NCBI RefSeq assembly: GCF_000018545.1 | Contig: NC_012587.1 | Span: 2,046,001-2,110,000, forward strand | From: Sinorhizobium fredii NGR234 | GTDB taxonomy: Bacteria > Pseudomonadota > Alphaproteobacteria > Rhizobiales > Rhizobiaceae | Length of the DNA stretch: 64,000 bases | Direction of reading: 5' to 3' | In this document: in pieces, positions 8,114 through 16,900 of the stretch | Layout: each line of letters opens with the position of its first letter | Numbering within the stretch: position 1 is the stretch's first letter | Program-made: the position numbers and the translations under genes | Notes under the pieces: generated by a model | What the model was told of the DNA's origin: nothing | The model's input: only the letters and a program-made list of their open reading frames with translations | Database searches by the model: none

Positions 8114-8788
8114 ATGTCACAGGATCCAAGGAAGAATGCAGAGGTCGGCATAGCGCCGGGCACGCGCGGTTTTCTGCCGAAGCTGCCCACTCCTTATTTC
8201 GGCTCGGACGACCGGCTCGCCATTGCCGAAATGGCCGAGGCTTTTGGGGTGACGCACCGGACTTTGCATTTCTACGAGGAGAAGGGACTGCTGAACGCCG
8301 CGCGCCTTGGTCCCATGCGTGTCTATGGCGAAGGGCATATCCGCCGCATGGCCGTGATCAACGCGTGCCGGGAGATCGACATGCCGGTTGCCACGATCCA
8401 GGACCTGATGGCGGCGCTTGACGCGGCGCAAAGCCAGACGGAGGCCGACCGGATCTTCGAGGCGGCGCTGCAGTCGCGCCGCCGCGAACTTGGAGCCCAA
8501 CAGTCGAACTTGCGCCGGCAGATGCAACGGATTGCCGAACTGCTCGAAACCGGGTCCAGTGGGCGTACTGATCCTGCACCCGGGCAGATCCATCTGTCGC
8601 CTATCGAAAGCGAATGCCTTGGCCTGATGGCCGCCGGGCACCCTGCCGCGCGGATCGCGCAGCTGATGGGCATGGACATCACCGCGGCCCTCACCCTCGA
8701 ATCCGGCATTATCCGCAAGTTCGATGCTCAAAACCGCTTCCAGGCGGTTGCGAAGGCCGTGCTTGCCGGCATGATCGCCTCGGAATAG
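8114..8788 (+). CDS. MerR-type regulator with LuxR/GerE-like C-terminal helix-turn-helix
   Basis: The 224-residue protein has a MerR N-terminal DNA-binding domain at about residues 37 to 105 (AIAEMAEAFGVTHRTLHFYE, KGLLNAARLG, RVYGEGHIRRMAVI). A coiled helix rich in Arg, Gln and Glu follows. The tail, residues about 160 to 224, reads LSPIESECLGLMAAGHPAAR and then IAQLMGMDITAALTLESGII, resembling the GerE/LuxR HTH (LSPREREVL..GKSNKEIA). There are no metal-binding cysteines of the classic MerR type. The two DNA-binding-like domains in one chain are unusual. The target is unknown; it stands alone with a repeat element directly after the stop. Confidence 0.75.
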   Translation: MSQDPRKNAEVGIAPGTRGFLPKLPTPYFGSDDRLAIAEMAEAFGVTHRTLHFYEEKGLLNAARLGPMRVYGEGHIRRMAVINACREIDMPVATIQDLMAALDAAQSQTEADRIFEAALQSRRRELGAQQSNLRRQMQRIAELLETGSSGRTDPAPGQIHLSPIESECLGLMAAGHPAARIAQLMGMDITAALTLESGIIRKFDAQNRFQAVAKAVLAGMIASE

Positions 8789-8810
8789 CACGTCGAACGC
8801 GCTGTCGCTC

Positions 8811-8916
8811 TACCGCGCCGTGCGTCTTTTCAGACGCACCAAGGACGCTGTAGCACTTTGAAATGCTGCATGTTCCTGTGCTCAAATCGGCTGCGATTTA
8901 AGGAAACATGCAGTAG
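8811..8916 (+). repeat. Mosaic palindromic repeat, family 1, copy 2
   Basis: This is a 106-base element. It contains a hairpin (tgcgtc ttttca gacgca), then gacgctgtagcactttg, then ctgcatgtt and the dyad aaatcggctgcgattt, closing with aaacatgcagtag. It is nearly identical to the copy at 9878-9983. Confidence 0.8.
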
Positions 8917-9163
8917 GCGGCGGCGCTTCTGAGGCCCGATGGCCCCAAAGAGTTGTCATCATCCGTCCGTGGCAGTAGTATTTGCGCGCAGTTGCGGACG
9001 TCTCGTCGACAGACTGTATGTTTCGTCGTCATGCTGCTTCTGACCAATCAGAAGAGCTTCCCGCACTTCGGGAGACATATTCAGAAGCTTATTTACATCC
9101 GACGCCAACAATGGCGCTTCCGCCGATTCTTATTGCTTTCGGACGAAGGTATTGGAGGAAAAA
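8917..9163. other. Gap before the lipoprotein gene
   Basis: No gene or recognisable structure is visible here. The last 20 bases carry the ribosome site TTGGAGGAAAAA of the lipoprotein gene. The promoter presumably lies in this stretch. Confidence 0.4.
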
Positions 9164-9406
9164 ATGAGCAAGCCTACCGTAATCATCATTTTCGCTGGCG
9201 CCCTCGCCTTATCCGGGTGCCAATCCGCTGCGACATCCCAAGGGGGACGCAACGAGTTCGGCTGCATTGCCGGGACGGTCGGCGGCGCGATCGTCGGCGG
9301 CGTGGTCGGCGCGACCATCGGATCGGGAACCGGTCAGCTCTGGGCCGTTGGCGGCGGCGCCACGCTCGGCAGCGCGGCCGGCAATGCCTTGACCTGCGCC
9401 TATTAG
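9164..9406 (+). CDS. Glycine-zipper outer membrane lipoprotein
   Basis: The 80-residue protein has a lipoprotein signal peptide (MSKPTVIIIFAGALALSGC) with lipobox ALSGC, so Cys19 would be lipidated. The rest is a glycine zipper (TVGGAIVGGVVGATIGSGTG, then GGGATLGSAAGNALT) of the kind found in 17-kDa surface antigen and SlyB-like proteins. The start at 9164 sits 6 bases after GGAGGA; an in-frame TTG at 9152 is less likely. Its TAG stop overlaps the first bases of an interspersed repeat, so the repeat may have fixed the present C-terminus. Confidence 0.85.
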   Translation: MSKPTVIIIFAGALALSGCQSAATSQGGRNEFGCIAGTVGGAIVGGVVGATIGSGTGQLWAVGGGATLGSAAGNALTCAY

Positions 9407-9492
9407 AGCGGGATGCGCTCCGCTCTAAACCTTTGTTTTTTGCCGCATTTGTGCGACGTCAGGTGATTCCACCTGACTGCAAAATGCTCTAG
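9405..9492 (+). repeat. Interspersed repeat, family 2, copy 1
   Basis: This 88-base element is bounded by agagcgggatg and gctctag. It contains tgccgcatttgtgcgacgtc and the dyad caggtg attc cacctg. The same sequence is present inverted at 46404-46509. The ends form short inverted repeats (agagc / gctct). Confidence 0.75.
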
Positions 9493-9504
9493 CGGAGAGC
9501 CGCC

Positions 9505-9861
9505 ATGATGCGAAAACTCGTTCTTTCGACGGCACTCGTGCTTTGCCAGCTTGTTCCGGCCGCCGCGCAGGCTCAGTCTGCGGCAATGAACCAGGGGCAA
9601 ATGGATCGCCTCGACCGTGACCGAAACGGATCGGTCGACCGGTCCGAGTACCAGGCATTCATGACAATGGCCTTTGCAGGTCTGGACAAGAACAAGGATG
9701 GCAGCCTGCGCTCCGGCGAAGTGGCGCAGGCACTGAACGCTCAGCAATTTGCCGCCACCGACACGAACGGCGACGGCAAGCTCAGCCAGAGCGAGTTCCT
9801 GAACAGGGTCATGGCGGATTTCCAGGCGGCCGACCGCAGCGGCGACGGCAGCCTGCAATAG
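9505..9861 (+). CDS. Secreted EF-hand calcium-binding protein
   Basis: The 118-residue protein has a cleavable Sec signal (MMRKLVLSTALVLCQLVPAA, cut near AQAQS). It carries four EF-hand calcium loops: DRDRNGSVDRSE, DKNKDGSLRSGE, DTNGDGKLSQSE and a last one truncated by the stop after DRSGDGSLQ. Loops 1 to 3 keep the D-x-D-x-(D/N)-G spacing with Glu at position 12. It is probably a periplasmic calcium buffer or sensor, similar to small calsymin/EfhD-like proteins of rhizobia. The ribosome site GCGGAGAG precedes ATG 9505. A family 1 repeat follows the stop. Confidence 0.88.
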   Translation: MMRKLVLSTALVLCQLVPAAAQAQSAAMNQGQMDRLDRDRNGSVDRSEYQAFMTMAFAGLDKNKDGSLRSGEVAQALNAQQFAATDTNGDGKLSQSEFLNRVMADFQAADRSGDGSLQ

Positions 9862-9877
9862 GAAGCATGAACGCGCC

Positions 9878-9983
9878 TACAGCGCCGTGCGTCTTTTCAG
9901 ACGCACTCAGGACGCTGTAGCACTTTGAGTCGCTGCATGTTTTTATCCTCAAATCGGCTACGATTTAAGGAAACATGCAGTAG
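9878..9983 (+). repeat. Mosaic palindromic repeat, family 1, copy 3
   Basis: This is a near-identical partner of the 8811-8916 element. It has the same tgcgtc/gacgca hairpin, gacgctgtagcactttga, the dyad aaatcggctacgattt and the final aaacatgcagtag. It lies between the converging EF-hand gene and the end of the YcaO/TfuA operon. Confidence 0.8.
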
Positions 9984-10020
9984 CGGCCTCCACGGACCGG
10001 GCGAGGTATCGGCGCACATC

Positions 10021-10707
10021 TCAATCGCGGTGCCGAGCCGGCGCTAGCGCCATGGTTTGTGCGTAGGCCATCGGCGAGCGGCTGCCCGGCATGTTTTCGT
10101 CCAGGACAAGCGTTTTCACATCATCTGAGCGGACGTCGAGAGCAATGACACGTTCAAGCTTGTCAATCTGCCAGACGGCGTAGCCCAGTTCCGGAACATA
10201 TCCACAATCGCACCCGCAATCACCGCCAAGGATTTCCCTTGGCTCTGCGGGCAGATACATGATTTGCGGCTTCGGCAACTTGTAGCAATGGCCTTCATAG
10301 GCATAGCCGTAAATTACGCCAATGCTCTTGATATATTTGCTGTCGTCTCCACGAAAATTGCGCGATGGAATATTTATCTCTACCGTGAGCTTTAAGACTT
10401 CAGCTTGCGTCTCATCAACCAAAGCCAATACGATCTGCTGCTGAAACAGGTCAATCAACTTCTTCTGGGCAACACGTCTGATGATGCCAGAGATCAGCTT
10501 CTTGTCTTCGGCTTTAATTTCACGACCCCTCAGTTCCTCTTCGAGACTGACGTCGAGTTCCCCGATTTCCTCGGGCGTGAATATCGATAGAGTGACAGCG
10601 GGGCGGCCATAAAGACGCACCTCGCTTGGATTGTAAGCGTCATAGTGTGGAGCCTCGAGGCCCTTCGCCTGGTTCCCCACGCCGGGATGGTTGCAACAAT
10701 CACTCAT
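10021..10707 (-). CDS. Hypothetical CxCxC protein, last gene of the YcaO/TfuA operon
   Basis: The 228-residue protein resembles no family I recognise. It is soluble, with no signal peptide. Cysteines fall at 4, 5, 141, 164, 166 and 168, giving an N-terminal CCNHPG and a GGDCGCDCGY cluster. The middle (residues 45 to 125) is charged and helical, then beta-rich. It follows the peptidase gene by 21 bases and has its own strong ribosome site (AAGGAGAGGAAC). Position and the clustered Cys and Gly make it the best candidate substrate, or metal-binding partner, of the neighbouring YcaO/TfuA enzymes. This is inference only. It could instead be a structural or immunity protein. Confidence 0.7.
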   Translation of the reverse strand: MSDCCNHPGVGNQAKGLEAPHYDAYNPSEVRLYGRPAVTLSIFTPEEIGELDVSLEEELRGREIKAEDKKLISGIIRRVAQKKLIDLFQQQIVLALVDETQAEVLKLTVEINIPSRNFRGDDSKYIKSIGVIYGYAYEGHCYKLPKPQIMYLPAEPREILGGDCGCDCGYVPELGYAVWQIDKLERVIALDVRSDDVKTLVLDENMPGSRSPMAYAQTMALAPARHRD

Positions 10708-10728
10708 GTTCCTCTCCTTTTCCTGGCT

Positions 10729-11913
10729 TCACCTTCGACCGATAATCTCACGCCATGCGAAATTTGCTTCCAGCACCTCCGCAGCCCCGCCTTGGGCGGC
10801 GGCGATGACCGCGGTTGCGGCCTGATCCAATCGCATCGTTGTCGGATCGAGCGTCCGCAACGAAGCCCCAAGCGCCTGTCCGACCGTGTCGCGGGCGGAC
10901 GCCAACGCCAGTTCGAAAATCAGCGGCTTCATCTGAAAGGCCTCGGCTGTCGCGGCGCGGAACTCGTCGAAGTCACGCTGGCTCAACCCGCGCAGGTCAA
11001 TGTCGAGAAGCCGACTATCGGCACAATCCCGCGCGACCAGTTCGCGATGATAAAGCTCGACAATGGTATCGAAGATGGCGCCGACAAAGGGGAGCGCACG
11101 GTCGTGCACCTCGCCGGTCACGTCCGACATGCGGCGGAAGTTGGTCGCGAGCCGCACCTGGGCTTCGGGGCTCGTTTCGGCAAAGCGATTGAGCTCGTTA
11201 TAGAGCAGCAGATTGCCCCGCGTCCGGCGCAGCAATCGGTCGATGGCCGAGCCGAAATGCAGGAACGAGATCAACGACACGGCGTCCGAAAACGCCTCCG
11301 AAAACGGAAAGAAGTCTGCTGCGCGCGAAACTATCGCCGGCACGCCGGTTTCGGACAGGAGGATCAGATGTCCGACCTCGTGGGCAATCGTATCGAAATT
11401 CAGCGCATAGGGACGCAGAATCCCGTCGGTATCCGAACACCCCAGTTCCAGGAAGCCGTAGCCCGCCTGCGCATTGTCCCAGTTCACAAAGGCCACGATT
11501 TCGAGGCGAGGAAAAGTCTGATCGAAAAACCATCGAACCGGCCGGCCGAGATAGCTCTGCCATATGTCGAGAACGAAGTGCACGCAGGCATAGGCGTGCA
11601 CGGAGAGGAATTCCCGTGACGTCGGCGATACATTGTCGAAGTGGCGGTCCGGACCCGGCCCTGCCGGGGATCGCCTCGCCCCATCGAAGGGCGGCAGCCT
11701 ATCAAGGCCATAGGGCTGCTTGTCCGAGAGCGGATCGACCACATACATCAACGCGTCGCTTGGCCCCGGACCGATCTCGTCCCGCAAGATCGGCAGCCAG
11801 ACACGATCCGGCTGCTCGTATCCCGGAATGAAAGGGGGTTGGGGGAATATCCAGAAGCGCGTGCCTAGGCGCGCATCACCAGACTCTAGGGCCTCATTCC
11901 GAAGCAAACGCAT
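10729..11913 (-). CDS. Gluzincin-like metallopeptidase (HEVGH) in the YcaO/TfuA operon
   Basis: This 394-residue protein contains FDTIAHEVGHLIL (His178, Glu179, His182) and, 24 residues on, FPFSEAFSDAVSLISF. The HEXXH plus downstream E-A-x-S-D pattern is that of thermolysin-like (gluzincin) zinc peptidases. There is no signal peptide or propeptide, so it acts in the cytoplasm if active. The start at 11913 follows GAGGGGG by 10 bases; a TTG at 11949, abutting the tfuA stop, is an alternative. Beside YcaO and TfuA genes it could remove a leader from a modified peptide. Overall similarity to characterised peptidases is low outside the motif. Confidence 0.7.
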   Translation of the reverse strand: MRLLRNEALESGDARLGTRFWIFPQPPFIPGYEQPDRVWLPILRDEIGPGPSDALMYVVDPLSDKQPYGLDRLPPFDGARRSPAGPGPDRHFDNVSPTSREFLSVHAYACVHFVLDIWQSYLGRPVRWFFDQTFPRLEIVAFVNWDNAQAGYGFLELGCSDTDGILRPYALNFDTIAHEVGHLILLSETGVPAIVSRAADFFPFSEAFSDAVSLISFLHFGSAIDRLLRRTRGNLLLYNELNRFAETSPEAQVRLATNFRRMSDVTGEVHDRALPFVGAIFDTIVELYHRELVARDCADSRLLDIDLRGLSQRDFDEFRAATAEAFQMKPLIFELALASARDTVGQALGASLRTLDPTTMRLDQAATAVIAAAQGGAAEVLEANFAWREIIGRR

Positions 11914-11949
11914 CGCACAATTGCCCCCTCGGTCGGTGAAATCCGGCAA

Positions 11950-12756
11950 TCAGGGATTGAATTTATAAGTGTTCACTAATTTTGAGTCAATGCCGCCGGC
12001 TTCCAGGTCCCGCATGAAGGTGTTCGTCGCCATCCAAGAATCGCCGCCGCCTGCCGTCCGTGCCCGTCGCACAAGGCTCGGCGCGGCGCCAAGCGCCAGG
12101 AGAGCGTCCTGTCTTTTTTGGCTTACCATCGTCTGCCGCAGTTCTTGGACGCGGCCGTCCGGCCATCCCGCCGCACCCACTATAGTCGCGAGCGTGCGCT
12201 CGCGAAAGTTCATATTTCGCGCCATTGTTGTGAGCAGCGCACGTTCGGCAGGCGTAATGATCTTGCTGCGCATCAGAACGGAAAAGGTCCGCTGCAGATC
12301 GACGAGCGAGTCAGTTAGTTGCATAAAGCCGAGCTCCGCCGGCCCCGAATGCACGGCCACCGCATCGTCCGGTGTCAGTGCGGGAGGCGACCCGCAAACG
12401 TCTCTTGGCGACGAAAGAGCCCATCGCCGATACCATCGGTAGATCAGCCCGACGCCGATCATTCCGAAGTCGCTGAGTTCGGCCGCCCGCAGCGCCCCCA
12501 TGCTGGCGGCTCCGACCATGAGAATTCCCTGCGCCATCGCCCAGAGGATCTCCTTGTGCCTGACGGCCGGCCGGTCTTCGAACTGGCCGTCGATCAGGAT
12601 CATGGCACGCGGGCGGAAAGCATGGGCGGCCAACAGAATGTCACCCTGCGCGGCGGGTTGCAGATAGATGGCGTCGAGCACCGCCTCGGCCTCGGCAATC
12701 CGAAGCGTCGGACCGAGAAACACCAGGATCGGACCCTCTTCGCTCGCATCCGCCAT
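11950..12756 (-). CDS. tfuA: TfuA-like protein
   Basis: This 268-residue protein has the TfuA core: ILVFLGPTL at the N-terminus, MILIDGQFE, RHKEILWAMAQGILMVGAAS then MGALRAAELSDFGMIGVG, and a DDAVAVHSGPAELGF segment. TfuA proteins partner YcaO enzymes. In thioviridamide-type pathways and in archaeal methyl-CoM reductase they are linked to backbone thioamidation, supplying sulfur. The first TfuA came from trifolitoxin-producing Rhizobium. The start at 12756 lies 4 bases after the ycaO stop with GGTGAG just upstream; an ATG at 12774 would overlap ycaO. Tight coupling supports a shared complex. Confidence 0.9.
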   Translation of the reverse strand: MADASEEGPILVFLGPTLRIAEAEAVLDAIYLQPAAQGDILLAAHAFRPRAMILIDGQFEDRPAVRHKEILWAMAQGILMVGAASMGALRAAELSDFGMIGVGLIYRWYRRWALSSPRDVCGSPPALTPDDAVAVHSGPAELGFMQLTDSLVDLQRTFSVLMRSKIITPAERALLTTMARNMNFRERTLATIVGAAGWPDGRVQELRQTMVSQKRQDALLALGAAPSLVRRARTAGGGDSWMATNTFMRDLEAGGIDSKLVNTYKFNP

Positions 12757-12760
12757 CTGC

Positions 12761-13972
12761 TCACCGTACAACATTGAATGGGTATGCGCGGGCAAGGACC
12801 GTCCTCACGCAGCGGACGCCCGTTTCGCGATCATGCCCCACCGGGACGGCGACGACAGGACCGAGGCCGGCGGCGACGATGCCGTTCAGCAGGGAGCCGG
12901 AATCGACGAACGCAGGCAAAGCGGCTGGCGCGATCGGTCTTGCGGAACCTTCCGCGACAATAAGCTCGCGGGCTCTCGCAACGACCACCTCGGTGCTTCT
13001 CTTGTAGTGTGCTCTCGTCTGGTCATCGCGAGCACCGGAAATCGCTCCTGCCCTGGCCGCCAGCGCCTCGAGCATGGCGCTTGCGGCCGCAGCTTCGACG
13101 CTCGGACCGGCGGCATAGCCTTCAGTCGGCAGGGCAAGGATCGGTTCGCCGGGACCCGTCTCGATCGTCTGGCACCAGATGACCGGAATGCCGGCCGGCG
13201 AAGGGGCATGCCACAGCGCGAAGGATATCCCGCAGGCTTCCGCGATAGCGCGGATATGATCCACCCGTTGGCCGAGCCCCGTCACGGCAATGCGCATCCG
13301 GTCGAAGAATCCGTGCGTCGCGAAGGCGCGGGCAATGGCATCGCGCTCGACGCATTCGAACAGGCCGTGCAGATAGGCGCCGCGGGCCTCCATATGGCAG
13401 GCAAGCCCCGTTGTCGTGCGTGCAAACCAGCCATCGTGGACCGGCGGCGGATCCGTGTAGCGAGTGTGGACCAGCTCTACGGGAACCGGCAGCGCATGAC
13501 CTGTGGCGACATCGAGACCGGCGATCCAAGGCAAGATCTTCGTCCGCCAGTTTCCCGATCTGGCCACGACTAGATTGTCAAAGAGGCCGTCGGCAATTTC
13601 GAGCTCCTCGGCGGTCGCCAGGAAGACGCGCTCGGCCGGAATAGCTTCGGCATAATAGCGCTCCAGTGATTCCATGATTGCGCCCATCGACGCTTCCGCC
13701 GTCGTGAGGCCCCGCCCCAGGGACGTCACCTCTGACAATGCCGCCGGACGAACGGCTTGCACCACGGGGAGTCCGAGTCGATCCAGCCCCGTCAGGTCGC
13801 CGATCCGCGTTATTCGCGCTCTTCGGCAGAGTGGCAAAAGCGCCTGGAAGCGACGCTTGGTCTCCTCGGGGTTGGAGGTTATGGAAAGAAAGGCGCGTAG
13901 GTCTGAAAAGATCGCCGTATGAAAATCGGCCAGCCCTTCATTCAGGCGACTGCGATCAGCACCTGACGACAA
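12761..13972 (-). CDS. YcaO-family ATP-dependent peptide-modifying enzyme
   Basis: The 403-residue protein carries both YcaO nucleotide-binding signatures. One is SLGRGLTTAEASMGAIMESL followed by ER (residues about 84 to 105, the SxGxG then ExxER pattern). The other is HGLFECVERDAIARAF (about 202 to 217, ExxERD). The C-terminus ends YPFNVVR with no PxPxP tail, unlike azoline-forming cyclodehydratases and like TfuA-partnered thioamide YcaOs. YcaO enzymes phosphorylate a backbone amide oxygen; with TfuA the expected product is a thioamide. The start chosen is TTG 13972, which has AGGAG 7 bases upstream and overlaps the preceding stop, implying translational coupling. No ATG or GTG fits nearby. 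Confidence 0.88.
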   Translation of the reverse strand: MSSGADRSRLNEGLADFHTAIFSDLRAFLSITSNPEETKRRFQALLPLCRRARITRIGDLTGLDRLGLPVVQAVRPAALSEVTSLGRGLTTAEASMGAIMESLERYYAEAIPAERVFLATAEELEIADGLFDNLVVARSGNWRTKILPWIAGLDVATGHALPVPVELVHTRYTDPPPVHDGWFARTTTGLACHMEARGAYLHGLFECVERDAIARAFATHGFFDRMRIAVTGLGQRVDHIRAIAEACGISFALWHAPSPAGIPVIWCQTIETGPGEPILALPTEGYAAGPSVEAAAASAMLEALAARAGAISGARDDQTRAHYKRSTEVVVARARELIVAEGSARPIAPAALPAFVDSGSLLNGIVAAGLGPVVAVPVGHDRETGVRCVRTVLARAYPFNVVR

Positions 13973-16900
13973 CGCCGAACTCCTGAACCGACTGTCGGGC
14001 GCGCTTGGCAAGGGCCATCGCTCCCTGGCCTTCTGCAATATCGATGGCCGATCGCAGATCTTCAGCGAGCACATCCCGATGCGCCCCCGCTTGGGCGTTG
14101 AGAACGGCTCGACACCGGTGCAGTTCCGCCAGCCAATAGGCATGGCCGGTTTCCTCGGCCTTTTGGATAGCCTCGTTCACAATGTCGATCGCCTCGCCCG
14201 TCTTGCACGCCCGTCCAAGCAGGGTGGCGTGCATGTAGAGGTAGATCGGCAGATCCGCGACCGCGCCCAATTTTCTGAGAAGCGAAAGGCCCTCCCTAAA
14301 AGCGCTGTGCCCATCGTCAAGACTGCCCTTATGTGCCTCGGCCCAGCCCCCGAAGAGCAGCGACAGGCCGGACAGGGACTGCATCTCGTGCTTCGTGGCA
14401 AAATGCGCCATCCGTTCGGTAACTTCAGTGAGGCGCTCGAAGTCGTCCCGATAAAACGCCGATACGGCTTCGGTATCGAGCGAATGCGCCTTGCTCGGCG
14501 CATGCGCTATGCGGTCGACGAAAGCGATCATCTTGGACAGCGCCGTGTCCGAGGCCTTCGTTTGCCCCGTCAGCCACAGGGAAAGGGCGAACTGGCCGAG
14601 CGCGCACACCTTCGCGTCATGCCCGCCGAATTCCATCCGGCTTCTCCTTGCCGTTTGCTCGTCATAGAGCGCCAAGCCGGCCTTGATCGCCTCCTGGGTC
14701 TCCCGATGCCGGCCGAGATTGAAATCGATGGCCCAGATACAATGGTTCACCTGCAGTTGGATCTCCGGATCGTCGGCCCTCGCCAACATGGCCTGGACCT
14801 CCAGGGCCCGGTCGTGCATGACGCGGAAATTCGAACCGGTAAACCACCAGCCCCAATAGATCGGGAACCACTTCGACTGCTCGTCCATCGGCTGCCGTCG
14901 GGCGATTTCAACCCCGTCTTCATAGAGCTTGCGCGCGGGGGGCGAATTCAGCCCCACTAGGCCAGTCAGGATCGGCCCGAGCGCCGTCAGCGCAGCAAGC
15001 TGCAACGTCTCGACGGGGCGCCCCTCGCCCAATTGGCTGCAAAGTCTCAGCGCATGTTCCAGATACTGGCGCGCCTCGATCATCGCCGAGCGGCTCGAAC
15101 TCTCCTTCCCGGCGGCGATCAGCAGTTCGACTGCATTCTCGAGGAGGCCAGCCCGCTCCGCGTGTTCAGCCAGTGCGCCGGTGTCGATCCAGGCGGCCAT
15201 GCCGCGGTTCTGGCCGACGGCGCCAAATAGCCGCCGGTGCAACACCTGCCGCTGTTTGCGCAGCAGCGCGTTGTAGATCGTCTCCTGGATCAGCACGTGG
15301 CGAAAACCGTAGGCAATGCGCCCGGGTGCCCGAACCCGCGTCAGGAACCCGGTCTCGCACAGCGTATCGGCCGCGCTGGCGATTGCCTTCTTGCTGAAGT
15401 CGGGCAGCAGCACACGCAGCAGAGGCAAGGTCACCTGCGTACCGGCCGCCGCTGCCGCTCGCGCCACTTCTCTGGCCGGACCCAGATGCTGCAGCCGCGC
15501 GTCCAGTATGGATTCGAACGCCGACAGATGGGCCGGCTTCATGTTCTCCGACAGGCTCGCCTCATCCGCTTCGGCATCTTGGGAGGCCCATTGGCAGATT
15601 TCCTCGATGAACAGAGGAACGCCGCCGGATATGCGTTCCGCCACTTCGAAGAGTTCCGGCAGCCTCGCCAGCCGATGCTCCGGCCATTTCGCCCGGATCG
15701 CCCGCCGCGTTTCGTCACTGTCCAGAGGACGCAACGACAGCCGCAGCGGGTTCGCCGCGTCCAGCCATACGGCGGGTGAACCGCGCCGCGACGTCAAGAC
15801 GAGAAAGATCGGGAACTGATCAATGAGCCGGGCCGCCTCGCCGAGCAGGTCGCGCGAGGTCGGATCTATCCAATGGATGTCCTCGACCGCTATGACCACG
15901 GGGCCGCCTCGGCAGACCGCTTCCAGCGTCCGCAAGAGCGCCCGGTGCGCTTTCTCGCGGATCGCCTTGGGATTATCATTGGCGAGGCTCTGGTTTTGTC
16001 CTTCCGCGCCAAGCAGATAGGCGAAGACATCGATCGCCTCCTTGTCCTCGATGCCGTTGCGCCCGAACAATGTCGCCACGTCGGAGGCCGTGACGCCCAT
16101 CTGCCCATGTCTCGTCGTCGACACGGGAAAGCTGTGCAGCAGCGGATGCAGCGTCGAGCGCAAGCCGCCGGGGAGGCACTGGAAGAAAAACAGCTTCGAG
16201 CGCCGATCCCGCGTCTTCCTGCGGATCTCCCGCAGAAGGCGGGACTTGCCGATGCCGGCATCCCCCTCGATGATGAGACTTGCGCCCCGCCCGGCAAGGA
16301 CGCCATCCCAGGTACGCACGATCGTATTCAGCTCGCTCTCGCGGTTGATGAAGGGACCGCCCAGCCGGCCATATGCATAGAAGCGGTCAACCTCCATCTT
16401 GTGTCCAAGCGCCCGCCACACTTTCTCGGGTGCCGAGAAGCCCTTGAGCGTCTTGCTGCCCTGGAATACGAAGGCATGCGATCGCCCGGCCAGGTTTCGC
16501 GTCTCCTCGGAAACCAGGACGCCGTTCGGCTCGGCGATCACTTGTAGGCGGGCCGCCATGGCGAGTGCCGCGCCGGTGACGGGCTCCTGAAGCCAGCTCT
16601 CCCGTTCCATATCGCGGATGAGGGCCGCGGACGTGGCGATCCCGACGCGGACGCGGAGGTCATCCCGTCCGCCCTCTTGGCCGACGCTCTTGCAGCCGTC
16701 AACGATTGCCAGGCCGGCGCGGATCGCCAGCGAAGCAGCATCCTTGGCGTCGAGATCGATCGGAAACAGTGCCACGCCGCCGTCGCCGGCCTCGTGCTGC
16801 ATCACGCCGGAGTGCGACGCGATCGACTGCCTGCTCGACTCCTGAAAGGCGGACATCAGGTCCTGATAATCCTCGATGTCCATGACATGCAAAAGATCGG

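Noticed and set aside
12761..14143. Longer YcaO start at 14143
   Set aside because: The extra 57 residues overlap the upstream regulator's coding end by almost 190 bases and look non-coding; TTG 13972 has an AGGAG site at correct spacing.
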